Shown here piece after piece: positions 23,064 through 31,651 of a stretch of DNA of 36,158 nt. Every line of letters starts with the position of its first letter. Position 1 is the first letter of the stretch. This stretch comes from an uncultured Armatimonadota bacterium. Its GTDB lineage: Bacteria > Armatimonadota > Fimbriimonadia > Fimbriimonadales > Fimbriimonadaceae. The stretch spans positions 1 to 36,158 of the forward strand of contig CAILEM010000063.1 in NCBI GenBank assembly GCA_903833215.1, in the 5' to 3' direction. Below the pieces are notes generated by a model. The model saw only the letters and a program-made list of their open reading frames with translations. It had not been told where the DNA came from and ran no database searches. A program made the translations under genes and the position numbers.

Positions 23064-23483
23064 AGGTTATTCTCGATACGAACGTCGTCGTCAGCGGGAT
23101 CTGCTTTCCTCAATCTGTTTGCGGCTTGATTCTCGCGCTTTCCCGGGAGAGTTTTGATCTGGTTTGGAGCGACTTGCTCGTGGGTGAACTATTTCGAGTT
23201 CTTTCGCGACCAAAAATTGGACCGGTTTGCTCCTTTGGACCTTCGCTTTCGAGCTGGACGCTCAATCATCGCCAGCGGAGCGACTCTGAAACTTGTTGAG
23301 ATCGTAAGTCGATGCCGAGATCCCAAGGACGATCATATTCTTCAACTTGCCGTCCAGTCGGATGCTACGTATATCGTGACAGGCGATGCAGACCTATTGG
23401 TCCTCAATCCATTGGGGACTACAATGATCATTACTCCAGCAGAATTTCTGTCGATGGTTCGCTTGGATCAACCCGCTTCGTAA
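23060..23483 (+). pseudogene. PIN-domain toxin (PIN_3 type), frameshifted
   Basis: The gene starts with TTG at 23060: MKVILDTNVVVSGICFPQS, the opening of the putative PIN-family toxin group, with Asp6. It is in frame to LSRPK. A run of five A (23212-23216) then breaks the frame. Removing one A gives RPKLDRFAPLDLRF and continues to SRCRDPKDDHILQLAV, YIVTGDADLL and IITPAEFLSMV, the normal C-terminus with the acidic active-site residues. The repaired protein would have about 140 residues. It is coupled to the upstream antitoxin. Its end overlaps the convergent GNAT gene by 53 bp. It is a natural frameshift or a base error in the run. Confidence 0.75.
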
Positions 23484-24021
23484 CCAACCAGTGGTGCTTC
23501 CCGATCAACTTCTTGCGCTCAAACCCTAACTGATCAAACAACGAAAGAGTCGAATTATAGAGGAAGGAGGCTGAGGTCTTGCGGCCCTCCGCGTCGGCGG
23601 GAAAGCTCTCTACGAGCCCGCCGCCGGCCTGGGCGATTAGGGTGAGAGCACCTTCAAGAGCAACTTTCGAGACTCCTCGCTTGCGGTAATCCCGATCTAC
23701 GAAGAAGCACGTGATTCGCCAATCGGGTTGATCGGTGACCGCCTCAGAATAGGCCTTCTTGTGATAGATCCGGGGCAGTTCTGCGGGACGACCGTATTGG
23801 CACCAGGCTATGGCAGTTGGACCATCGAAGACCAATGCCGCATGTGATTTCCCCTCACAGACCAAACGCTCCTTCCTTACTTTGGCAGGATCGGCGTCCC
23901 TCTCATGGAACCATGTGCACCAGCAGCCTCCCCACACGCCATTATGCTTTTCGGCGAGTTGGACGAAAGCTGGCCACGTGCTGGAGTCGAGTGGCTTGAT
24001 GGTGAAATCCGTTGTACCCAT
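23431..24021 (-). CDS. GNAT-family N-acetyltransferase
   Basis: This encodes 196 residues. The GNAT fold is visible in the central part: WRITCFFVDRDYRKRGVSKVALEGAL contains the beta4-helix with the R-K-R-G-V type acetyl-CoA pyrophosphate loop. The N-terminal part has the NGVWGGCWCTWFH segment seen in a subgroup of acetyltransferases with an N-terminal Trp/Cys-rich patch. FDQLGFERKKLIG ends the fold. The substrate is unknown; small-molecule or antibiotic acetylation is possible. It converges with the PIN gene. Confidence 0.78.
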   Translation of the reverse strand: MGTTDFTIKPLDSSTWPAFVQLAEKHNGVWGGCWCTWFHERDADPAKVRKERLVCEGKSHAALVFDGPTAIAWCQYGRPAELPRIYHKKAYSEAVTDQPDWRITCFFVDRDYRKRGVSKVALEGALTLIAQAGGGLVESFPADAEGRKTSASFLYNSTLSLFDQLGFERKKLIGKHHWLVTKRVDPSEPSTEILLE

Positions 24022-24115
24022 AGTCTAATTTCAAACAAAGGAAACCATTGAAAGAATGAGGAAGCGTTAATTCACAGCAGGCGAAGTATAAATCGGCCAG
24101 CAATGTCGAAGCAAG

Positions 24116-24289
24116 ATGGAGGCGTTGCAGGCTGGCTTCCGCAAATGGCAGAAGGCGGGACGCGACCCAGGTCCCATCGCTCATTTCGTCGAAGAGCATC
24201 TGCCCGCGCTACTGAAAGCGAACAAACTCGATGAAGCCGAGGCTGTGCTCGACGAGGCACTCAAGCGTGTGCGTGCCATGGTCCCTTGA
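24116..24289 (+). pseudogene. fragment of a 'GRDPxPI' helical C-terminal domain
   Basis: A 57-codon open frame reads FRKWQKAGRDPGPIAHFVEE, then ALLKANKLDEAEAVLDEAL. This resembles a short helical C-terminal module, with W..xGxDPxPI and EAExLLDxAL, that I recall as a tail on larger exported or hydrolase-like proteins of environmental bacteria. The frame closes with a stop just upstream (24089-24091), so the rest of a parent protein is missing. It may be the remnant of a lost gene or, less likely, a true small protein. Confidence 0.45.
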
Positions 24290-24429
24290 ATATCAGGCTT
24301 GCTGCCCTTCCCGCCAAATCGGCTCCCTGTCCAGAGGGGCAAGCGATCCCGGCGAAATGGAAACAATCAACTTGATGGCAAAACAACGTGATGCTCTACA
24401 AACGCGAGCACTAGCTTTGACGCCGCTTT

Positions 24430-25338
24430 CTAGGAGTGGTGCTCCGCCCGAAAGGCCAACCAGTCGTCTACATCGGCGACGCGCGTAGGATGGGCGGCAC
24501 TTCTGCAGAGGAACCCGACTCCATGTTCGGTCATCGGATCTTGGTCCGTCGGTTGATATCGTAAGTCCACACTCCAACGGACGTGGTTTGAGTTGTTCGG
24601 CGTCGACATGTGAATGCAGCGGTCGTTGAACAAAATTGCGCCTCCCGCCTTGATGGGGAGCGTGACCGGTGATATTTTCTTGTACTGGATGAGGGACGCA
24701 TCCTCCGTGTCAACCTCAGTGTATGCGGTCCCGGTGAGCGCTTCGTGATGATGTTGAACCAACTCCGTGTTGTGGGTTCGTGGCCAAATTTTCAGGCAGC
24801 CATTCACTTCGTCCGCATCGACCAGTGGTATCCATACCGTGATCACGGGATTGGCGTTCGCTCCTGGCCAGTAGGAACGGTCTTGGTGCCAGGGCACCGC
24901 ACCTGCCGCGACCTTGGGCACCTTGGGTCTGGCGTTATAGACGGGATTCGCGAATATCTCCGCCCCGATCAAGGACTCGACGGCATCGATAATTTTCGGG
25001 TTGGACATGAAATGGAAGTAGCCAGGGTGCCGATCCCGCCACGATCGGCCGAACTCCAAGAAATCGGCATCACTCTTACCCTCAAACATACGGGCAAGAC
25101 GGGTCTCAAACCGATCGGACTCAAATGGCTCGCTCAACTTCCCCGCTTTCATCATCTCGCGGGCAATCTCTTCGACCTTGTCAGACAGGGCAGTTTTGAT
25201 CGGCTCCATATCGCCCTCGTTGAGCAGGTTACGCAACACGAGATATCCTTCCTGGGAGTAGAACTCAACCTGTTCGCAACTCAGGCCCCCTGCACCGTTT
25301 TTTGCTTGCGACGTGGCGTAAATCGGTTCGATCGACAT
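24430..25338 (-). CDS. phytanoyl-CoA dioxygenase-like Fe(II)/2-oxoglutarate enzyme
   Basis: GGAAGGA just upstream selects the ATG at 25338 (302 residues). The PhyH fold is clear: EQVEFYSQEGYLVLRNLL at the start, the iron site VPWHQDRSYW (His151, Asp153) and CIHMSTPN (His243), then HVRWSVDLRY with the Arg for 2-oxoglutarate. GCLKIWPRTH is the typical turn before the second half. These enzymes hydroxylate small molecules using Fe(II), 2-oxoglutarate and oxygen. The substrate is unknown. There is no signal peptide. It stands alone between two intergenic gaps. Confidence 0.87.
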   Translation of the reverse strand: MSIEPIYATSQAKNGAGGLSCEQVEFYSQEGYLVLRNLLNEGDMEPIKTALSDKVEEIAREMMKAGKLSEPFESDRFETRLARMFEGKSDADFLEFGRSWRDRHPGYFHFMSNPKIIDAVESLIGAEIFANPVYNARPKVPKVAAGAVPWHQDRSYWPGANANPVITVWIPLVDADEVNGCLKIWPRTHNTELVQHHHEALTGTAYTEVDTEDASLIQYKKISPVTLPIKAGGAILFNDRCIHMSTPNNSNHVRWSVDLRYQPTDQDPMTEHGVGFLCRSAAHPTRVADVDDWLAFRAEHHS

Positions 25339-25509
25339 TCTTGATCCTTCCAACACTTGGCCAGTTTACAATTTGCCCAGCGACACATCAATTGGATTGA
25401 TGTGTATTCACTTGTCTAGATTCATACAAACCACGCATACTTGCCCGTCAAGGAATGCATCTCTCCCAAAGGCACCACCAATAGTCCAAATCGGGCCAGC
25501 GATTCAAGC

Positions 25510-26253
25510 TCAGTTTGATGGTCCGAACGAATCATTCGCTGACTCGGTCGGAATTCTCGGCCGAACCCAGTCGGCAATTCGTCGATTTCTCGCCATCACA
25601 AAATCGAGGCAACGAATTCGGTACTCGGCGTAACTGCTGACATCCGACGGAACCGGGGAGGTTTGAAAGTCATCGAACGGCATTAGGAACTTGATGCTTG
25701 CCCCATCCTCTTCGACGAGGTCCTGTAGCAGAAAGTAGTCTACATAGCCATGAAAGTCACCGAATAACGAGAAGAAGTCAGAGTATCGATTCAGCGTCGG
25801 TGCCATTGGACTGTCGCGTTGTACGTAATGCCTGCGGATGCACTCCAACGTCAGGTCTATACGATCGCAGATCCTACTGTTGAATCCGCGCTCACCATTG
25901 ATAGTATTCATCCCGTTAACCCGATTGCCGGGAAACACCAGCATGCCTCCAATCGTGTAAGCAGTCCTTACAAACTCTTCCTTTTCAGATTCCAAGAACT
26001 GACCCGTAATCGATTCAAGGCGCTTCCATTTGGTGTAGGTATGGATCACGGAGTCGCTCGTTAGCAAGAACTCACCCAACTCAGACCGATGGGAAAGATA
26101 ACGTTTTGAGTCCGATGTATCTAGCGAGAAGAACCTTCCGCTAGGAAGGGTTTTGCTCCACAGGAACTGGTGATATTTGCGTAGAGTCGGGCTGTGTGAA
26201 TCGGGGTCCTTGCCCTTTGCATCTGTTCTAAAGTCAAAAGTAATATCGATCAT
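25510..26253 (-). CDS. hypothetical protein, possibly DUF6994-like
   Basis: This encodes 247 residues with the opening DITFDFRTDAKGKDPDS, then SPTLRKYHQFLWSKTLPSG and YLSHRSELGEFLLTSDSVI. I recall similar sequences grouped as DUF6994, but only loosely. No catalytic motif or membrane helix is visible. Many aromatic and charged residues suggest a globular cytoplasmic protein. Its neighbours do not suggest a pathway. Confidence 0.55.
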   Translation of the reverse strand: MIDITFDFRTDAKGKDPDSHSPTLRKYHQFLWSKTLPSGRFFSLDTSDSKRYLSHRSELGEFLLTSDSVIHTYTKWKRLESITGQFLESEKEEFVRTAYTIGGMLVFPGNRVNGMNTINGERGFNSRICDRIDLTLECIRRHYVQRDSPMAPTLNRYSDFFSLFGDFHGYVDYFLLQDLVEEDGASIKFLMPFDDFQTSPVPSDVSSYAEYRIRCLDFVMARNRRIADWVRPRIPTESANDSFGPSN

Positions 26254-26628
26254 ACTTTTCCTCTTTCGGCGGAGCTCATTGAGTCGGAATGCAGGTCGTG
26301 TAACTGGAACTCTGACAGTGTTGAGGTGTGGATTGCGCTCGGAGTGGTCAATCGGAATCGGCGTGCCGCCTGCGATTTAGTCAGGATGGCCAATCGATCT
26401 ACGATCATCCACCTTGCAGCCACTTTCCATAAGTATCCACCTCAATCTCAAACTTCTAAATCTGACATAAGCGAGCATCCATCAGGATAATTTTATGGAT
26501 TTTAGGATCTGAATTCACCATAGAATCGACACTTATTGTGGTGAAGCCTTATGCGGTCAATTCTCGACAGATCCTGCCGAAGAATGCTGTTTAGTCTATA
26601 CGGGAGAATTAGAACATTACGGGATGCG
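26254..26628. other. intergenic region with no gene seen
   Basis: These 375 bases separate two minus-strand genes. Open frames here are shadows or lack coding character. There is no clear promoter, repeat or RNA structure. Confidence 0.5.
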
Positions 26629-27015
26629 TCACTCCGAAGAATCGCTTCGGAAGTCGTAGAAGACCCGGATGAGGTTGCCGTCGGGATCGGAAGCGACGAA
26701 TTCACGAAGGTGCCAGGGTTTATCTTCTGGTTCGGACACGATGATCGCTTGAGCGGACTTCCATTCTGCGAACAGTTCGTCAATTTCGACTTTGCTATCA
26801 AGATTGAGCCAGAACAGGATCGGGCCCGCCGTTCCAAAAGAGGAACGGAACGAGGCGTTGGTGAGAAAGAGCCGACAATCCCCCCGAGAGATTCCAGCAA
26901 TTCCGCCCTGCTCGTCTCCCCAATCCAGCGTGAAACCAAGCTTGTTAACGTAATAAGCGATCGCGGCGTCGATGGTAGCGACTGGAATCTCGGGAACCGG
27001 GTTCGGAAATGTCAT
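26629..27015 (-). CDS. VOC-family protein (bleomycin-resistance-like)
   Basis: This 128-residue protein shows VPEIPVATIDAAIAYYVNKLGF at the start of a VOC fold, GISRGDCRLFLTNASF in the middle and LREFVASDPDGNLIRVFYDF at the end. It resembles dimeric bleomycin-binding or dioxygenase-like VOC proteins; metal ligands are incomplete, so it may bind rather than catalyse. AAGGAG and GAGG lie upstream of the ATG. It is independent of the earlier VOC gene and not closely similar. Confidence 0.82.
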   Translation of the reverse strand: MTFPNPVPEIPVATIDAAIAYYVNKLGFTLDWGDEQGGIAGISRGDCRLFLTNASFRSSFGTAGPILFWLNLDSKVEIDELFAEWKSAQAIIVSEPEDKPWHLREFVASDPDGNLIRVFYDFRSDSSE

Positions 27016-27056
27016 ATCAATTGCCTCATCTCCTTGCAGCGAAGGAATTATTGGAA

Positions 27057-27542
27057 TTACATCTTAGCGGGCTTGCCGTCCATTAGATAACTCTGCGAAA
27101 GAGCGGTGGTCTTGAAGTTCTTCCACTGGCCACCAACCTTGCGGTAGTCATCTGCGAAAACGCCGCTCCAACTTGTTGTGTGAGATTTCTTATCTGGAGT
27201 CTTCATCGTTCCCGTGATGGTGTGCTCTTCCTTCGCAGTCGCTTTGTCTCCGGCTACTTTCACGCTGATGACGCGAGATGAAACGGCGGTAATTGTCTCC
27301 ATCATCACGATACTGCCAGTCATGTTTCCGATAAACGTCTTAAAGTCTTGTGATCGGCCACCTTCAAAGAACTTGTAGTCAGACGTTACGTTTGCCTTCA
27401 TTATCGCCTCGACGGTCTTGATGTCTTTAGCCTTCATGGCGCGATCCAGCTTCTTGTTCGAGGCATTGATATCTGACTTCAAATCGGCGAAAGCCTGGCC
27501 AACTACCGCAATCAACAAAAGTAAAACAGGAAGTATTTTCAC
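27057..27542 (-). CDS. exported NTF2/DUF4440-like protein
   Basis: From GTG 27542 the protein has 161 residues: a signal peptide (VKILPVLLLLIAVVGQAFA) then a SnoaL/DUF4440-like cone fold (LDRAMKAKDIKTVEAIMKAN, ISVKVAGDKATAKEEHTI, WSGVFADDYRKVGGQWKNF). A longer frame begins at TTG 27581, but this TTG is part of a TTGCGA -35, and TATACT (27552-27557) lies 9 bases before GTG, so the shorter start is preferred. The ligand is unknown; many relatives are small-molecule binding or enzymatic. Confidence 0.7.
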   Translation of the reverse strand: MKILPVLLLLIAVVGQAFADLKSDINASNKKLDRAMKAKDIKTVEAIMKANVTSDYKFFEGGRSQDFKTFIGNMTGSIVMMETITAVSSRVISVKVAGDKATAKEEHTITGTMKTPDKKSHTTSWSGVFADDYRKVGGQWKNFKTTALSQSYLMDGKPAKM

Positions 27543-27551
27543 AATGAGCGG

Positions 27552-27581
27552 AGTATAGGTTAGTGAATTGAGTCTTCGCAA
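27552..27581 (-). promoter_or_regulatory. promoter of the exported NTF2-like gene
   Basis: On the minus strand TTGCGA (27581-27576), an 18-bp spacer and TATACT (27557-27552) are followed 9 bases later by GTG, suggesting a leaderless or near-leaderless transcript. Confidence 0.55.
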
Positions 27582-27596
27582 GATCTCGGCGAAGAG

Positions 27597-28043
27597 CTAG
27601 GTGACGTCACGGGGTGAAATGGGTTCAAGGGCGAATCGGCGATACCTCTCAAAGTCCTTTTGATCCAAGGTAAGGACATGGGTTGCGCCATGTTTTAGGG
27701 CCGCAGCGGCATGGTTTGCGTCGTGGACCTGTATGCCCTTAATCTTCAGAGCAACAACCATGTCACGCCACCTGCTGGCGATGCCTGGGACATCATCCCA
27801 AAGGGCGAAGCTTTCCTGAAGATCCGTGATGATTTGGTCGACGAACTCCGGTTCTAGCTCGAAACCATTAACCGAGCGGGGGCGTGTCGCCACACTCCAA
27901 AGTTCTCGACATACCTGCGGAGTAAATCCAATGACGTGATCTCTCACCAAGAGAAGATTCAAAGATTGCACAACGATTCCATGGTCCGGATCGTCAGGAT
28001 CCATGAATCTAAGGAGCACGCTAGTGTCAACAAAGACCCGCAA
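27597..28043 (-). CDS. VapC-like PIN-domain toxin
   Basis: This 148-residue PIN domain shows Asp6 in VFVDTSVLL, Glu47 in QVCRELWSVATRP, Asp108 in IQVHDANHAAAAL and an acidic patch in TLDQKDFERY. It probably acts as an endoribonuclease. It starts with TTG immediately after the antitoxin stop (TAG TTG), so they are co-translated. It is closer to the VapC branch with the ELWSVATRP motif than to the toxin at 4.7 kb. The target is unknown. Confidence 0.87.
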   Translation of the reverse strand: MRVFVDTSVLLRFMDPDDPDHGIVVQSLNLLLVRDHVIGFTPQVCRELWSVATRPRSVNGFELEPEFVDQIITDLQESFALWDDVPGIASRWRDMVVALKIKGIQVHDANHAAAALKHGATHVLTLDQKDFERYRRFALEPISPRDVT

Positions 28044-28283
28044 CTATTGGTCACCGTACAGAAGCTCTGGGGCGAGAGCGCCTGGAGGAACAGGACCAAG
28101 CTTGCCTCGCAGCGTCTGAATAGTTCGAAGGGAGGCCCTAATTCTAGGGTGTTGCTGTGAAGGCGAGTCTGCCTCTCGCTCGAGTAATTGATAGGCGAAC
28201 TGTTCAATAGTCATACCGGCCGCATCTGCACGAACTTTTAGTACGGCTTCCAGAAACGGTTCAATATTGATCGTGATACTCAT
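28044..28283 (-). CDS. antitoxin of the VapC-like pair
   Basis: This encodes 79 residues. The start SITINIEPFLEAVLKVRADAAGMTIEQFAYQLL resembles small beta-strand then helix antitoxins (RHH type). The C-terminus should wrap the toxin. A clear GAGGA site precedes the ATG, so this operon has a normal leader. The pair is intact, unlike the frameshifted one at 23 kb. Confidence 0.75.
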   Translation of the reverse strand: MSITINIEPFLEAVLKVRADAAGMTIEQFAYQLLEREADSPSQQHPRIRASLRTIQTLRGKLGPVPPGALAPELLYGDQ

Positions 28284-28385
28284 CGTTCCTCAATCCAACG
28301 CCTCAAGTTTACAACGTGGGGCGCTAAAGCACATCGCTTCTCCCAACAATCCGAGGCAAGCACAAGATCCGCATGTGTGGTTGCA

Positions 28386-30113
28386 CTAAGAGGGTCGGTC
28401 ATCTCGATTCTCGGCGATAACCGGTGAATTCTGGGGGATCGGAAAGGCCAGTGCCGGGCGCGAGTCTGATCGTTTGCACGCTATCCAACCATCCCGAGCC
28501 ATCGCTTCCAGGCATCCAAGGATATGCATTCGGTTAGCGGGCCCAAATCCTGTGCCCGTTTCATTGAGTCGATATTCGGCATATCCTGTGATTTCGTCGA
28601 TGTAGGAATTCCTTTCGATCGCCTCCACAACGATGCCGATCACGCCGTGAAGGGGAAGAAACTTGCCATCGCGCACTCTCGCCGGGAGCGCCTGGACCCG
28701 TCCGTTTGCGTACTTGGCGATACGAATTTCGTCCGACCCTCGAAATCTGAGGAGAAAAGTGTTGAATCCCTCAAGCGAGACATGTGAAGGAGCATCGGAT
28801 AAGCGCCCAGCGATTTGATGGAGCGCACGAATCGCGACGGTGCCAAACCCACCGGTTCCCATATCCTCTTCAATGAACCCACCGGTGCCGAGCCATTGAA
28901 ATGCCTTCTCTGCGTCCAGTTCTAGGCCAGCGTCGCGCGCGATTTCCCGTGTGTATTCCTTAAGCTCCGAAAAATTCGCGTTAGCGGTGTACCAATAGTC
29001 GGCAAAGCGAATGTGCTGTAGCACCCGTCGGCGATTTCGTCGCTCATATTCCTGCTTGAGCCACCTTCGCTCAGGCTCTTTGTTCCCAGGCCGTAGCGCC
29101 TCAAGGGTGCTAAAAGCGCACTCGCGCGCTGAAATATGGGCGAGGGTGAGTCCAGCCGCCAAGATTGGGTCTGCGAATCCGAGCGATTCGCCTACCAGAT
29201 ACCAGTTCTCCCCTACCATCCGCTCGGCGACAAAACTCCAATCTTTCGTCGTCGCAAACTTCCCTTCAGGCGTGGCCTTCTCGACTAACGAGCGAATGCG
29301 AGGGTCCTTCTCGATTGCCTGCCGATACAGTTCCTCGGGCGTTTGCCCACTGTTCTTGTAGTAGTCAGCAGGACATACGAGGCCGATAGAGGTTCGGGTC
29401 GGACTGAGTGGGATGAACCAAAGCCAGCCATATCCCACCGACATCACCTGAACACGCGTTCCCCCGATGCCGATGCTCACTGCCCACTCAGCGTTCTGCC
29501 AGTAATCCCAGAAGGCCACGTTTCGCAGGGCGCTCGGTTCTTCGATTCCAACACCCATTGTTCGACGAAGCAGCCCAACGTGCCCGGAGGCATCGATATA
29601 GGTTTCCGCTTCAATTCGTGTTCCATCCCCCAGAAGCAGACCCGTGACACGATCCCCGCTCCGTTCAACCGTTCTCACCGATGTATCGAACCGAACGTCG
29701 CATCCCAAAGAGGCAGCGTGATCGGCAAGGATCTGGTCATAGATCGCTCGATCCACTTGAAAGGCCGTCTCAAGCCGTTGCCCGGCAAAGGTCGCCGGAC
29801 GAGGCTCATCGTGGAATTCGCCATTTGGCAAGAAGTGAAAGTCCCAAAGGTCGTCTGTCTTTCCCCAGCGATACGTCGCCCCGATCTTCACGGGAAACCC
29901 AGCCGCCTCGACTGCATCCCAAGCGCCCAGCTCGTTCAGTATCTGCCCAGTGAGAGGAAGTTGACTCTCGCCAACATGTTCTCGCGGGAATATTTCGCGT
30001 TCCAAGAGGGTGACGCTCAGCTCTGGGCAGTATTTCTTCAGAAATCCCCCGCAGGTTGCGCCAGCAGGGCCTGCACCAATAATGGCAACGTCGGTCTTCA
30101 ATGTTTCAGGCAT
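28386..30113 (-). CDS. flavin-dependent halogenase-like FAD oxidoreductase
   Basis: This encodes 575 residues. The Rossmann motif is VAIIGAGPAGATCGG (GxGxxG at 13-18). Two halogenase hallmarks are visible: Lys76 in FPVKIGATYRWG, matching the catalytic lysine, and WLWFIP at 230-235, matching WxWxIP. NWYLVGESLGFADPILAAG is the second FAD-binding region. After about residue 430 there is an extra C-terminal part with a possible winged-helix or alpha/beta module, absent in classic halogenases. It may halogenate or otherwise oxidise a phenolic or indolic compound. There is no flavin reductase next to it. It is divergent from the antiporter gene. Confidence 0.78.
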   Translation of the reverse strand: MPETLKTDVAIIGAGPAGATCGGFLKKYCPELSVTLLEREIFPREHVGESQLPLTGQILNELGAWDAVEAAGFPVKIGATYRWGKTDDLWDFHFLPNGEFHDEPRPATFAGQRLETAFQVDRAIYDQILADHAASLGCDVRFDTSVRTVERSGDRVTGLLLGDGTRIEAETYIDASGHVGLLRRTMGVGIEEPSALRNVAFWDYWQNAEWAVSIGIGGTRVQVMSVGYGWLWFIPLSPTRTSIGLVCPADYYKNSGQTPEELYRQAIEKDPRIRSLVEKATPEGKFATTKDWSFVAERMVGENWYLVGESLGFADPILAAGLTLAHISARECAFSTLEALRPGNKEPERRWLKQEYERRNRRRVLQHIRFADYWYTANANFSELKEYTREIARDAGLELDAEKAFQWLGTGGFIEEDMGTGGFGTVAIRALHQIAGRLSDAPSHVSLEGFNTFLLRFRGSDEIRIAKYANGRVQALPARVRDGKFLPLHGVIGIVVEAIERNSYIDEITGYAEYRLNETGTGFGPANRMHILGCLEAMARDGWIACKRSDSRPALAFPIPQNSPVIAENRDDRPS

Positions 30114-30229
30114 AGGAGGGCTATTCCAAAATACGAAATGCGAAACGAGAATGGCACAAACGTCCTGCTCTGAAATATATCAGCGCGAGTAGGTCATTGA
30201 GGATGTCGGCCAATCAGCAAAAATGCCAC

Positions 30230-30257
30230 TTGCAAAATTCTCCAGCCGTGTTAGAAT
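30230..30257 (+). promoter_or_regulatory. promoter of the CPA2 antiporter gene
   Basis: TTGCAA (30230-30235) and TAGAAT (30252-30257) are separated by 16 bases. The ATG at 30264 follows 6 bases later without a ribosome site, pointing to a leaderless transcript. The -35 is identical to that of the ArsR operon. Confidence 0.6.
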
Positions 30258-30263
30258 TGCCCG

Positions 30264-31601
30264 ATGACCGACGTTGATCTGATGCTCCAGTTTCTGGTGC
30301 AAATTATTGTGATCCTAAGTGCCTGCAAAGTCGTGGGCTGGCTAGGTTCCAAGTTTTTGGGCCAGACGCAGGTGGTTATGGAGATGGTCACTGGCGTCAT
30401 TCTAGGGCCTTCGTGCTTCGGCGCTTTCTTTCCTCAAGCACAAGCGTGGGTCTTTCCAAGTGCCGCAGTAGCCAAGATTGGGTCCGTTCCCGTCAAGCAC
30501 CCTTCCATGACGGTCCTCTACGTCGTCGCCCAGATCGGCCTTGTGTTGTATATGTTCACCGTTGGTCTGGAGTTCAATGTTGCTTTGATATCAAAGCGGG
30601 TCAAAGGCGTCATCAGTGTTTCCATGGCGGGAATCATCCTGCCGTTTATCCTTGGCGCGATATTGGCGATCGGTCTTGTCAACGGCGGCTACCACGGATT
30701 GTTCGCTCCAAGTGTCACCGTGTCCGAGGCAGCTCTGTACATGGGCGCAGCGATGTGCATTACGGCATTCCCAATGCTTGCCCGCATCTTGGTTGAGCGG
30801 GGCATCGCCCAAACAACGATGGGAACGCTTGCCCTCGGTGCAGGTGCCGCCGACGACGTTACAGCGTGGGCTCTTTTGGCGGTCGTGCTCGCCTCGTACA
30901 AGCACGACATGAAGTTTGCTCTCTATGCAATTGTCGGAGGCACGATATTCGCCATCGTCAACTTCACGATCGGAAAGCGACTCATGCAGACCCTTTCGAA
31001 GGGTGTTGAAGATGGCCAGCCTTTATCTCAGGGCACCTTCTTGACGACGATGCTCTTCCTATTCTGTGGTGCCTATATTACGGATGCGATCGGCGTGTAC
31101 GCCGTATTTGGTGCGTTTATGGTTGGCGCAGCAATGCCTCGCGGCAAGTTCATTAAGGAGTTGCGAAGCCGGATTGAGCCACTCACCGTCAGCTGCTTCT
31201 TGCCATTCTTCTTTGTCTACTCGGGTCTCAACACGAAATTCGGCTTGCTCAACACTCCAACACTTTGGGGCATATGCCTCTTGGCTTGTGCGGCGGCGAT
31301 GTTCGGAAAATTCGGCGGATGCACCCTTGCAGCCAGGATTGCAGGCGAATCGTGGAGATCCGCAGCAGCGATTGGCACACTGATGAATGCACGCGGTCTG
31401 ATGGAGTTGATTATCCTCAACATCGGTCGCCAACAGCATGTCATTTCGGATACGTTGTTCACGATTCTGGTCATCATGGCCATCGTCACAACGCTCATGG
31501 CCTCGCCGCTGTTCAAAGCCATCCTCGGCTCCGATCCTGGCAAGACGGTTCGCGATCTGGAAGGGCTCCCCGACCCGTCGATGGCAGTCGGGGCTGTATA
31601 G
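30264..31601 (+). CDS. CPA2-family cation:proton antiporter
   Basis: This encodes 445 residues with about 12 hydrophobic helices. GVILGPSCFGAF near 45, LYMFTVGLEFN near 95 and the ion-binding pair ADDVTAW (Asp197-198) mark the KefB/NapA-like CPA2 family. The late helices include MNARGLMELIILN. There is no C-terminal TrkA-N/RCK domain, so it is not a classic KefB/C. It exchanges Na+ or K+ for protons across the inner membrane and helps with pH or salt control. It stands alone and converges with the hypothetical gene at 31.6-32.8 kb. Confidence 0.88.
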   Translation: MTDVDLMLQFLVQIIVILSACKVVGWLGSKFLGQTQVVMEMVTGVILGPSCFGAFFPQAQAWVFPSAAVAKIGSVPVKHPSMTVLYVVAQIGLVLYMFTVGLEFNVALISKRVKGVISVSMAGIILPFILGAILAIGLVNGGYHGLFAPSVTVSEAALYMGAAMCITAFPMLARILVERGIAQTTMGTLALGAGAADDVTAWALLAVVLASYKHDMKFALYAIVGGTIFAIVNFTIGKRLMQTLSKGVEDGQPLSQGTFLTTMLFLFCGAYITDAIGVYAVFGAFMVGAAMPRGKFIKELRSRIEPLTVSCFLPFFFVYSGLNTKFGLLNTPTLWGICLLACAAAMFGKFGGCTLAARIAGESWRSAAAIGTLMNARGLMELIILNIGRQQHVISDTLFTILVIMAIVTTLMASPLFKAILGSDPGKTVRDLEGLPDPSMAVGAV

Positions 31602-31622
31602 CCTAGAAAAATTGTGAGTGTG

Positions 31623-31651
31623 AATCAGTCCTTGCTATCTCGGGACTGATT
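31623..31651. terminator. hairpin between convergent genes
   Basis: AATCAGTCC (31623-31631) and GGACTGATT (31643-31651) form a 9-bp stem around an 11-base loop. It lies 22 bases past the antiporter stop and includes the stop of the convergent gene. A short TTTCC follows on the plus strand. It probably terminates the antiporter transcript. Confidence 0.45.

Noticed and set aside
26502-27090. Opposite-strand frames over the VOC gene (26629-27015)
   Set aside because: The VOC motifs and ribosome site are on the minus frame ending at 26629; the others are shadows.
29343-30173. 276-codon plus-strand frame opposite the halogenase-like gene
   Set aside because: It is the antisense shadow of a well-supported flavoprotein.
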